This document shows, in pieces, positions 1 to 6,271 of a stretch of DNA of 9,188 nt. The number at the start of each line of letters is the position of its first letter. Position 1 is the first letter of the stretch. The stretch is taken from assembly GCA_012515725.1 (NCBI GenBank), contig JAAYXU010000142.1:1-9188 (forward strand), in the 5' to 3' direction. Origin of the DNA: Clostridiales bacterium (lineage in GTDB: Bacteria > Bacillota > Clostridia > Christensenellales > UMGS416). Position numbers and translations under genes: made by a program. The notes beneath the pieces are model-generated. The model had not been told where the DNA came from and searched no databases. It saw only the letters and a list, made by a program, of their open reading frames with translations.

Positions 1-387
1 AAGCACACATCGAGCGATTTTTATATGCTGAACCGAATAAAGGCGCGGTTCCCCGACAAGCTCGTATTCAACGGGTACGACGAGATGTTTGTGTCTGGAA
101 TGGCGATGGGCGCGGACGGCGGCATCGGCACGACCTATAACTTCATGGCCGAGAAATTTATTAATATGTGGACGCTGTGCCGCCAGGGGCAGTACGAAAA
201 GGCCCGGGCGGTGCAGTCCCGGGCTAACGAGATCATCGAAGCGCTGCTCAGCGTGGGCGTGCTGCCCGGCACGAAGGAGATACTCCGCCTTATGGGGCTG
301 GACGTTGGCGTATGCCGCAGGCCGTTCCGGACGCTTCGCGATGCGGAGCGGGAAATGCTGCGCCGGGCGGCGGCGGAGCTCCTCTAG
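1..387 (+). CDS. nanA: N-acetylneuraminate lyase, C-terminal part (5' end cut by window)
   Basis: Class I aldolase of the DapA/NanA TIM-barrel family, expected to cleave N-acetylneuraminate to N-acetylmannosamine and pyruvate in the cytoplasm. The frame is open from base 1, so the ATG at 25 is internal. The first codon (AAG) reads K-H-T-S-S-D-F-Y and aligns with the Schiff-base lysine K165 of E. coli NanA. Counting on from it without gaps puts N-G-Y-D-E at 188-192, where the lyase family has its sialic-acid-binding Gly189, Asp191 and Glu192. The following G-A-D-G-G-I-G-T-T-Y-N segment puts Thr at position 208, where NanA has Ser. These residues favour sialate lyase over dihydrodipicolinate synthase. 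The visible 128 residues end at about family position 292, close to the usual 297, so the C-terminus is intact. The barrel's first half lies outside the window. No other nan gene is visible, so a related 2-keto-acid aldolase specificity cannot be fully excluded. Confidence 0.88.
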   Translation, partial: KHTSSDFYMLNRIKARFPDKLVFNGYDEMFVSGMAMGADGGIGTTYNFMAEKFINMWTLCRQGQYEKARAVQSRANEIIEALLSVGVLPGTKEILRLMGLDVGVCRRPFRTLRDAEREMLRRAAAELL

Positions 388-402
388 CTCACCGCCCCGA
401 CT

Positions 403-455
403 GCCTCGCCGACGCGCGCGGGCTGATAAGCGCCGGACGGAGGCGGAGGCCCTTT
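403..455 (+). terminator. possible weak terminator after the lyase gene
   Basis: GCCTC at 403-407 can pair with GAGGC at 446-450, with CC at 409-410 against GG at 442-443, enclosing a GC-rich inner segment. The run CCTTTT (451-456) follows. The stem is imperfect, the loop long and the T tract only four bases, so this is a marginal factor-independent terminator at best. It is the only candidate in the 184-bp gap (388-571). Confidence 0.2.
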
Positions 456-500
456 TCGGCGATGCAGGAAAAACCACGGCCGACCGCGAAAATGGTTATG

Positions 501-520
501 TCACGTAACGTCACGTAACG
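501..520. repeat. perfect tandem 10-bp repeat upstream of the D-amino-acid operon
   Basis: TCACGTAACG occurs twice head to tail with no spacer. Read one base earlier, each unit is GTCACGTAAC, a near-palindrome around ACGT with one mismatched pair, and the period is one helical turn. It lies 52 bp upstream of the ATG at 572. A weak extended -10-like sequence (TGG then TTATGT, 493-501) runs into its first base, with no good -35. An operator role is inference from position and symmetry; no regulator gene is in the window. Confidence 0.6.
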
Positions 521-558
521 CTCCGCTCCGGGCCGGATCCGGCGCTAACGCGGGGGCG

Positions 559-565
559 AAAGGAG
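559..565 (+). promoter_or_regulatory. ribosome binding site of the PLP-enzyme gene
   Basis: AAAGGAG ends six bases before the ATG at 572. It is a strong match to the anti-Shine-Dalgarno sequence and fixes the start of the downstream gene. Confidence 0.85.
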
Positions 566-571
566 ATCGCA

Positions 572-1663
572 ATGGAACCGTCCACGCCGTATGTGCTCAT
601 AGACGAGACGATCATGGACCGCAACATCCGCCGGATGGCACAAGCCGCTTCCCGGCTGGGATGCCGCCTGCGGCCCCATGTCAAGACCCACAAGATCCCG
701 GAGATCGCGCTGCGGCAGATCGCGGCGGGCGCGTGCGGAGTTACCGTGGCCAAGCTGGGCGAGGCCGAGGCGATGGCAGAGGGCGGGATTAGAGACATAT
801 TCATGGCCTACCCGCTCGTGGGCGCGGACAAGATCGCGCGGGCCGTAGCGCTATCGCGCAGTGTCGGGCGGCTGATACTCGCGGCCGACAGTCTGGAGGG
901 CGCGCGGGCGCTGTCGGTAGCGGCGCAGGAGAGCGGCGCACCGCTCGAAATACGGCTGGAGGTCGATACGGGCCTTCGCCGCACAGGAGTCCCGTACGGC
1001 GAGGCGGCTGCGCTGGCGCGAACCGTCGCGGCGCTGCCGGGCCTGAAGCTGACCGGACTTTATACGTTCAGGAGCATGATCCTGGACGGGAAACCCACTT
1101 TGGACCGGGAAGCGGCCGGCAGACAGGAGGGACAACTGCTGGCGGCGCTCAAGCGGGAGCTAGAGGGCCTGGGGCAGTTGGAGACGTCGGGAGGCTCGAC
1201 GCCCACCGGCCTTTTCACGGCCGCGGTCTCGGGTGTCGACGAGATACGGCCCGGCACATATGTGTTCAACGACCGTATGCAGGAAGCAAACGGAAGCTGC
1301 GCCGCGCAGGACTGCGCGCTGCGTGTCGTCTACACCGTGGTCAGCGTGCCCGAGCCGGGACGCATAGTGCTGGACGGCGGCAGCAAATCGATATCTTCGG
1401 ACGTCGCGCCGGGAGCGCCGCCCTACCACCTGGGGGGCTACGGCGGCTGCCCGGAGGATTCGCGCCTGGTCCTTGAGCGGCTGACAGAGGAGCACGGCAT
1501 GGCGTCGCTGCTGCCCGGAAGCCGGAGTTACCGCGTGGGCGACCGGGTATCGATCGTACCCAACCACGTATGCACGACGGTCAATCTCTACGATACCGTC
1601 TACATACAGCGCGCGGACACGCTCCGGGAGGTAAAGGTGGCCGCCCGCGGCAGGCTCGCGTGA
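572..1663 (+). CDS. D-threonine aldolase / D-serine dehydratase-like PLP enzyme (fold type III)
   Basis: Predicted cytoplasmic pyridoxal-phosphate enzyme acting on D-hydroxy amino acids, either by retro-aldol cleavage to glycine plus an aldehyde or by dehydration to pyruvate and ammonia. The N-terminal alanine-racemase-like barrel starts with S-T-P-Y-V-L-I-D (4-11). The R-P-H-V-K-T-H-K motif (34-41) carries the probable PLP lysine K38. S-G-G-S-T-P-T (206-212) is the likely phosphate-binding loop, followed by E-I-R-P-G-T-Y-V-F-N-D (224-234) and D-G-G-S-K (268-272). The C-terminal domain has P-N-H-V-C (330-334), in which H332 and C334 form the His-x-Cys metal pair known from D-serine dehydratases (D-threonine aldolases of the type enzyme usually have His-x-Asp). 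At 363 residues it has full family length. The start is set by a strong RBS. It leads a three-gene run, 26 bp before the RidA gene. General identity is secure; exact substrate and reaction are not. Confidence 0.85.
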   Translation: MEPSTPYVLIDETIMDRNIRRMAQAASRLGCRLRPHVKTHKIPEIALRQIAAGACGVTVAKLGEAEAMAEGGIRDIFMAYPLVGADKIARAVALSRSVGRLILAADSLEGARALSVAAQESGAPLEIRLEVDTGLRRTGVPYGEAAALARTVAALPGLKLTGLYTFRSMILDGKPTLDREAAGRQEGQLLAALKRELEGLGQLETSGGSTPTGLFTAAVSGVDEIRPGTYVFNDRMQEANGSCAAQDCALRVVYTVVSVPEPGRIVLDGGSKSISSDVAPGAPPYHLGGYGGCPEDSRLVLERLTEEHGMASLLPGSRSYRVGDRVSIVPNHVCTTVNLYDTVYIQRADTLREVKVAARGRLA

Positions 1664-1673
1664 GATAGGAAAC

Positions 1674-1681
1674 AAAGGAGG
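1674..1681 (+). promoter_or_regulatory. ribosome binding site of the RidA-family gene
   Basis: AAAGGAGG ends eight bases before the ATG at 1690. This is the strongest Shine-Dalgarno in the window, placed in the 26-bp gap between two operon genes, so the RidA homologue is probably translated independently and well. Confidence 0.85.
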
Positions 1682-1689
1682 ATAAACAC

Positions 1690-2154
1690 ATGGACATCAA
1701 CGAACGGATCCGGGAGCTGGGACTTACGCTGCCCGAGCCCGCGCCGGTAGGCGGAGTGTACACGCCGGTACGCCAGAGCGGGCGGCAGCTCTACGTGTCA
1801 GGACAGGGGCCCACGGTGGCGGGCAGGCCCGCGTTCACGGGCAAGGTCGGCGGCGAGCTGACGCTGGAACAGGGACAGGAGGCGGCGCGGCTGTGCGCGC
1901 TCAACCTGCTGGCGGCCGTAAAGAAGCACACGGGCGACCTCAACCGGGTCGAGGGCGTCGTCAAGGTGCTGGCGCTTGTGGCCAGCGCGCCGGGGTTCGG
2001 GAGCCAGCCCGCGGTCATCAACGCCGCCTCGCAGCTGCTGGTCGACGTGTTCGGCGAAAAAGGCTGGCACGCGCGCTCAGCGATGGGCACAAACGAGCTT
2101 CCCGGGAACATACCGGTAGAAATCGAAGCGATATTCGAGCTGTGCGATGAATGA
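1690..2154 (+). CDS. RidA (YjgF/YER057c/UK114) family protein, arginine-less subgroup
   Basis: Small protein of the chorismate-mutase-like RidA fold, normally a homotrimer. Canonical RidA hydrolyses reactive enamine/imine intermediates such as 2-aminoacrylate released by PLP dehydratases. Visible family features are L-Y-V-S-G-Q-G-P (34-41), the central helix with A-A-R-L-C-A-L-N-L-L-A-A (65-76) and the C-terminal V-E-I-E-A-I (143-148). It is longer (154 aa) than canonical RidA (about 128), and the essential Arg before L-P (Arg105 in RidA) is Glu136 here, in N-E-L-P. That places it with the Rid subgroups lacking the arginine, whose activity is poorly defined. It lies 26 bp after the PLP-enzyme gene and overlaps the deacylase gene by 8 bp, which supports a role in the same D-amino-acid pathway. 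Canonical deaminase activity should not be assumed. Confidence 0.88.
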   Translation: MDINERIRELGLTLPEPAPVGGVYTPVRQSGRQLYVSGQGPTVAGRPAFTGKVGGELTLEQGQEAARLCALNLLAAVKKHTGDLNRVEGVVKVLALVASAPGFGSQPAVINAASQLLVDVFGEKGWHARSAMGTNELPGNIPVEIEAIFELCDE

Positions 2155-3745
2155 CATCGTGCTGCGCGGGGGCCGCGTCGTCGACGGCACCGGAAGTCCG
2201 GCTCGGGAGGCCGACGTAGCGATAAGGGACGGCATCATCGTCGAGGTCGGCCCGGCGTGCGGCCCGGCGAAAAGGGAGCTTGCGGCCGAGGGGCTGACGA
2301 TCTCTCCCGGATTTATAGACATACACGCGCACGCCGATCTGTATTTGCTGCGCAATCCCAGCACGAACCACCGCATACTGCAGGGCGTGACCGCCGAGGT
2401 TGCCGGGAACTGCGGTTTCTCGGCTGCTCCGCTTGGAGAATGGGCGCGGGACTTCCGGCAGTACGCCCGGCCGGTGCTGGGAACGTGGCCCGCGGATGCG
2501 CAGTATACCGGCATGGCCGATTACCTTGACGCGCTGGCGCGTACGCCGCTTCGGCACAGCGCAGGCGCTTTGATCGGCCTGGGAGCGCTGCGTGTGGCGG
2601 TGAGGGGCTACCGACCAGGCAGGCTCGCGCCCTCCGAAATGGACAGACTGATCCGTTTGGCGCGCGAGAGCCTGGACGCGGGCGCTCTGGGCGTGTCGAT
2701 GGGGCTTATGTATGTGCCCGAGGCGTATTTCGAGACTGACGAGCTCATCCGTATCGCGTCGGTCGCCGCCGGATACGGGCGGCCCGTTACGGTGCACCTG
2801 CGCGGCGAGGGCGCGCTGCTAAATCCCTGTATCGACGAGATGATCGAGGTGGCCCGCCGCTCGGGGGCCGCCGTCCACATATCGCATCTCAAGGCCATCG
2901 GGCGGGACAACTGGAACCGCGCGCTCGCCGAGGCCATCGGGAGGCTCGAGGCCGGGCGGGATGCCGGGCTCGATCTGACCGCCGACGCCTATCCCTATAC
3001 CGCCGGGTCGTCGACGCTGCTGACGCTGCTGCCGCCCTGGGCGGTCACCGATGGGGCGGACGCGCTGGCCGACCGGCTGAGCGGGGACGCGGACTTCCGC
3101 CGCAGGGTCGCGGACGCGATGCGCACGCGCTCCGAGGGATGGGACAATCTGGCCGTGACGACGGGCTGGGAGCGGATATTCGTGGCAGCCGTTACCGATC
3201 CGGCTCTTGAGGGTATGGTAGGGCGCAGTCTGGCGCAGTGCGCCGTCGACGCTTCTTTGGATCCCGCCGATTTCACGCTGGATATCGTTGCCCGTACCCG
3301 CGGCGCGGTGACTACCGTGTCCCACCATATGGATCCCGCGGACGTTGACCGCGCGATCGCCTGGCCGCACACATGCGTCGTATCGGACTCGCTGTTCGAC
3401 GATACCGGGTGTCCCCACCCCAGGTCGTACGGTACGTTCGGAAGGCTGTTTGGAGAGTTTGTACGCGAGCGCGGCGTGCTGACGCTCGAGCAGGCCGTAC
3501 GTAAATGTACGGCGATGCCAGCGGAGCGGATGGGCCTTGCCGGAATGGGAGTCGTCGCCCAGGGGTATTGCGCGGACATCGTGCTCTTCGACGCGCAGAC
3601 GATCTCCGACAGGGCGTCCTATAGAGAGCCGCGGCACTATCCGGGCGGCATACGCGGCGTCATCGTGGGCGGACAGGTGGCGCTGTGGGACGGGCGTACA
3701 GAGCCTGGATGTATGGGGCGGGCGCTGCGTGCCCGGAAAAAATAA
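2147..3745 (+). CDS. N-acyl-D-amino-acid deacylase (D-aminoacylase), amidohydrolase superfamily
   Basis: Zinc-dependent deacylase expected to hydrolyse N-acyl-D-amino acids to a free D-amino acid and a carboxylate. A small beta domain formed by both ends flanks a TIM barrel. G-F-I-D-I-H-A-H-A-D (55-64) gives the metal histidines H60 and H62. C89 in G-N-C-G-F-S matches the bridging cysteine typical of D-aminoacylases. H217 (T-V-H-L-R-G-E-G), H247 (V-H-I-S-H-L-K) and D414 (V-V-S-D-S) are the remaining expected ligands or catalytic Asp. H-P-R-S-Y-G-T-F-G-R (424-433) is a family signature. Length (532 aa) is normal, and there is no signal peptide, so it should be cytoplasmic. The ATG lies inside the end of the RidA gene (8-bp overlap, different frame), with no strong RBS, so translational coupling is likely. 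The acyl group and side chain preferred cannot be read from sequence; N-acyl-D-Glu/D-Asp or other N-substituted D-residues are possible. Confidence 0.9.
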   Translation: MNDIVLRGGRVVDGTGSPAREADVAIRDGIIVEVGPACGPAKRELAAEGLTISPGFIDIHAHADLYLLRNPSTNHRILQGVTAEVAGNCGFSAAPLGEWARDFRQYARPVLGTWPADAQYTGMADYLDALARTPLRHSAGALIGLGALRVAVRGYRPGRLAPSEMDRLIRLARESLDAGALGVSMGLMYVPEAYFETDELIRIASVAAGYGRPVTVHLRGEGALLNPCIDEMIEVARRSGAAVHISHLKAIGRDNWNRALAEAIGRLEAGRDAGLDLTADAYPYTAGSSTLLTLLPPWAVTDGADALADRLSGDADFRRRVADAMRTRSEGWDNLAVTTGWERIFVAAVTDPALEGMVGRSLAQCAVDASLDPADFTLDIVARTRGAVTTVSHHMDPADVDRAIAWPHTCVVSDSLFDDTGCPHPRSYGTFGRLFGEFVRERGVLTLEQAVRKCTAMPAERMGLAGMGVVAQGYCADIVLFDAQTISDRASYREPRHYPGGIRGVIVGGQVALWDGRTEPGCMGRALRARKK

Positions 3746-3782
3746 ACCAATACAACAACAAACGCGTAAATTCCTGCATTTA

Positions 3783-3811
3783 TAGCGGGGCGGCGAAGCG
3801 TCGCCCCGTTA
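3783..3811 (+). terminator. strong hairpin after the D-amino-acid operon
   Basis: Positions 3783-3795 pair with 3799-3811 around an AAG triloop, giving 13 pairs including two G-U, with GGGGCG/CGCCCC at the core. It starts 37 bases after the deacylase stop codon. Only GTTA follows instead of a U tract, so it may be a Rho-assisted or RNA-stabilising hairpin rather than a clean intrinsic terminator. A TATAAC sequence (3819-3824) just after it could be a -10 element for the lipoprotein gene, but no good -35 is visible. Confidence 0.5.
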
Positions 3812-3879
3812 CCCGCTGTATAACACCGCCTTCTTCTGCCAAAACTGTCATCAGAAATCCGGAATTGGAAGGTGGCGTC

Positions 3880-5280
3880 ATGAGATACCTGATGAAGCTC
3901 GCAGCCGCGGCCGGGCTGTGCGCTCTGGTCGTTTCCGGCTGCGTCAGCCGGGAGATACCCGGCCCGACCGATACCCCGCTGGCGGTCACGTCGCCCGCGG
4001 CGACATTGCCCGGTCCAACGGAGGTCCCGCCTCCCGCTACGACCGCTCCCACGACCGTCGCGCCAAGTCCGGCGCGGGCGTTTTCGCCCGACCAGGGCAT
4101 CGACGGGGAGGCGCTGCTTGCGATGCTCCCCGAGCAGGCCGGATTTGTCTGGAACTACGACGGGTCGCTCGAATCGGGGCACGAGATGTCGCTCGTGTCG
4201 GTTACGCCGCAGGACGGCGCGAAGGTGTATAAGATTACCGGAACGGTGCGCGACGTGTCGGCCGGAGAGGCCGGAGAGCAGTGGGACCCATCGATCGATA
4301 TAACGTACACCGTGGACGAAACCTCGTGGATACAGCAAAAGAATGCGCCCAATATGCTCGAGTCGCAGTTCGACCGGATCGAGATCCTCCGCGTGCCGCT
4401 GGCGGTGGGCGAGAGCTGGGAGCAGTTCGTCGAGTATGATACGGGCGGAACGGTTTCGCTCATATGCACGCTGGAGAGCGCCCAGAAAAGCGGGGAGCAG
4501 TACGTCTACAAGGTGCGCTATGAAGACAAGACGACCGGATACTACGAGCGCCGTGATATAACCGTGGGCGTTGGCGTCACCGCGTTCGAGCGATCGACCG
4601 ACGATGGGGAAGACATGCCCTCGTCGATCGGCTACTGGATACTGACGGGCGAGGGCCCCGACAGGGGCGCGTCGGCCGCCGACTGGCTTCCTCCGCTGGG
4701 ACGGACACTTCGCTACGCGGCCCGGACCGATTACGCGCACCGGGGGGCGCTGGTGCTCGAACAGGAGAACGAGCACGAAGCCGTTTACTGTTTCCACGGG
4801 GCCTACGAGCTGGGAACCGGCACGAAGGACACGTTTATTGTGCGCTATTATTACGACAAGAGCCGCGGGACCGTCACCGAGAAAGCCGTCAGTAACGAAC
4901 GCACCGGGGAGGCTGAGGTCAATTCGAAGCTGCACCATCTGGTCGTGCTGCGCTTCCCGCTGCGCGCTGATTCGAGCTGGGTACACGATACGTTTCTCGA
5001 CGAAAAGCGCGTCAGTGTCGTAGCCGAGGTCGTAGAATACGACGCCCGGGCAGGACGCGTACGCGTGCGGTACACGGTCGAGGACGCGGAAGGCTATTAC
5101 GAAAACACATACGTCGAGGAACGGATATTTGAGGCGGGCCGGGGACTTGTTGGCTTCGCCAAGCGGCTTCCCGGCGCGATCCCGGTCGGGGTGGACGCGA
5201 CGGCCGGCCCCACACAGGTGCAGCAGGCCGTGAACGCCCATATGTTTGGTTACAGCCTGGATCCGGGCTGGAGCGAGTAG
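3880..5280 (+). CDS. secreted lipoprotein with two tandem copies of an unknown beta-rich module
   Basis: I do not recognise the family. The start at 3880 was chosen over an open extension back to 3685 because it follows a GGAAGGTGG Shine-Dalgarno-like sequence and begins a textbook lipoprotein signal: M-R-Y-L-M-K, a hydrophobic stretch (7-18), then lipobox V-S-G-C with lipidated Cys21. Residues 22-70 are rich in Thr, Pro and Ala and look like a disordered tether. The rest contains two similar modules, about 83-238 and 270-429. Each runs from an L-P start through alternating strands to R-V-P-L-A-V-G-E-S-W (171-180) or R-F-P-L-R-A-D-S-S-W (358-367), and ends in a G-Y-Y-E segment (220-223; 405-408). 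No enzyme motif is seen, so surface binding or a structural role is a guess. It stands alone between the hairpin and a convergent kinase gene whose stop codon is one base away. Confidence 0.82.
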   Translation: MRYLMKLAAAAGLCALVVSGCVSREIPGPTDTPLAVTSPAATLPGPTEVPPPATTAPTTVAPSPARAFSPDQGIDGEALLAMLPEQAGFVWNYDGSLESGHEMSLVSVTPQDGAKVYKITGTVRDVSAGEAGEQWDPSIDITYTVDETSWIQQKNAPNMLESQFDRIEILRVPLAVGESWEQFVEYDTGGTVSLICTLESAQKSGEQYVYKVRYEDKTTGYYERRDITVGVGVTAFERSTDDGEDMPSSIGYWILTGEGPDRGASAADWLPPLGRTLRYAARTDYAHRGALVLEQENEHEAVYCFHGAYELGTGTKDTFIVRYYYDKSRGTVTEKAVSNERTGEAEVNSKLHHLVVLRFPLRADSSWVHDTFLDEKRVSVVAEVVEYDARAGRVRVRYTVEDAEGYYENTYVEERIFEAGRGLVGFAKRLPGAIPVGVDATAGPTQVQQAVNAHMFGYSLDPGWSE

Positions 5281-5291
5281 CTCAGGCTTTT
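5254..5291 (+). terminator. weak terminator candidate at the convergent gene ends
   Basis: AGCCTG (5254-5259) can pair with CAGGCT (5283-5288), followed by a four-T run (5288-5291). A competing shorter stem GAGC/GCTC (5271-5274/5280-5283) lies inside. The structure overlaps the stop codons of both the lipoprotein and the kinase genes. The loop is long and the T tract short, so support is slight. Confidence 0.2.
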
Positions 5292-6229
5292 GTGGGCAGT
5301 ACGCCGCGCTCACAAAGGAGCGCCGAGACTTCCCGGATATCCCCCTGCCCCGCGACGCCCCCAGCGCGGCGCACATTGAGACTTCCGCATACGCAAGCGG
5401 CGTGAAGGCATGCCTCGGGCGGCCAGCCCTGAAGCGCCGCCCAGACGAAGCCCGCGTCGAAAGAATCGCCCGCGCCGATCGCGTCGGCGACCGGAACCGT
5501 ATGGGAAGGCGCGTCAAGGATGCGCCCTTCGGCCCATAGCAGCGCCCCGGACTCGCCCATTTTCGCGGTGACAAAGGGCACCGTGCGGCCCAGAGCCCTG
5601 AGCGCCCCGTCCACATCGCGCTCCCCCGAAATGCGCAGCAGCTCGTTTTCATTGGGTAGGAAATAGTCGGTATGCCCGAGGGTTTCCCGCAGGCCACCGT
5701 CCCATGTCTGATCGGGATCCCAGTTGGTGTCCAGACTGACCGTCATGCCCAGCGTGTGGGCGCGGCGGGCAAACTCAGCGAAGTGGGGAGTCATACTGCG
5801 CATCAGGTAGTAGCTGCTTATATGCAGGTGGCGCGCCGACCCAAGCACCGCGTCGGGCACATCGGCGGGCGTTAAGGCGTCGATCGTGCCGGTGTACGTC
5901 AGCATCGCCCTGTCGGAGCCATGTACAAGGTGGGCGGTGACGCCGGTCTTAAGGCTCGCGTCCCGGCGGATGTAGGCGTCCGATACCCCGGCCTGCCGCA
6001 GCGCGTCGATATAGAGGTCCCCGAACGCGTCGCGGCCCACCGCTCCCACAGCCGCGGTCCGCAGGCCCAGGCGAGCGCACTGGCAGGCGAATATGCCGCC
6101 CGAGCCGCCGAGCTCCAGTCTGTAATCGTCAACTCGCTTTTCCACCTGGCCAAACTCCGGAACGGTATCGCCCGTCATGATGAAGTCGACGCAGGTGTCC
6201 AATAGGCAAATGACGTCATACGAGGCCAT
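5282..6229 (-). CDS. PfkB/ribokinase-family carbohydrate kinase
   Basis: Cytoplasmic ATP-dependent sugar kinase of the ribokinase fold, 315 aa, normal length. The N-terminal substrate region has L-E-L-G-G-S-G-G (39-46) followed by A-R-L-G, the first PfkB signature area. D-T-N-W-D-P and P-N-E-N-E-L are typical mid-domain segments. The second signature D-A-I-G-A-G-D-S-F-D-A-G-F (249-261) contains the anion-hole G-A-G-D, with D255 as catalytic base. The ATG at 6229 is preferred over the GTG at 6238 because AAAGTGAG sits about eight bases upstream of it, whereas the GTG overlaps that sequence. It lies 42 bp downstream of the DUF2207 gene on the same strand, so is probably cotranscribed. Substrate is not readable from sequence. 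Fructose, ribose, 2-keto-3-deoxygluconate or nucleosides are all possible, and a link to the sialate lyase gene is speculative. Confidence 0.9.
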   Translation of the reverse strand: MASYDVICLLDTCVDFIMTGDTVPEFGQVEKRVDDYRLELGGSGGIFACQCARLGLRTAAVGAVGRDAFGDLYIDALRQAGVSDAYIRRDASLKTGVTAHLVHGSDRAMLTYTGTIDALTPADVPDAVLGSARHLHISSYYLMRSMTPHFAEFARRAHTLGMTVSLDTNWDPDQTWDGGLRETLGHTDYFLPNENELLRISGERDVDGALRALGRTVPFVTAKMGESGALLWAEGRILDAPSHTVPVADAIGAGDSFDAGFVWAALQGWPPEACLHAACVCGSLNVRRAGGVAGQGDIREVSALLCERGVLPTKA

Positions 6230-6271
6230 GAGTACCACTCACTTTCTTTACATGGTATCGCGCGCGGCCTG

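Noticed and set aside
1160..1675. 171-codon minus-strand open frame opposite the PLP-enzyme gene
   Set aside because: Antisense shadow of a gene with intact PLP and metal motifs; no family resemblance.
2018..2797. 259-codon minus-strand open frame opposite the RidA and deacylase genes
   Set aside because: It is antisense to two genes with clear family motifs, has no RBS and low-complexity basic composition.
2819..3637. 272-codon minus-strand open frame opposite the deacylase gene
   Set aside because: Shadow of the deacylase reading frame, with no domain signature and an Arg/Gly/Pro-rich composition.
3685..3879. N-terminal extension of the lipoprotein reading frame
   Set aside because: It overlaps the deacylase end and the hairpin. 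The ATG at 3880 has an RBS and begins a proper lipoprotein signal peptide, which would otherwise be buried.
3637..5697. 686-codon open frame on the minus strand across the lipoprotein gene
   Set aside because: It lies opposite the well-supported lipoprotein gene and parts of two others. Its translation is rich in Arg, His and Pro with no recognisable motif, as expected for an antisense shadow in GC-rich DNA.
6230..6238. GTG start for the kinase, three codons upstream of the ATG
   Set aside because: The SD-like AAAGTGAG overlaps the GTG, whereas it is well placed for the ATG at 6229. The PfkB N-terminus begins normally from that ATG.
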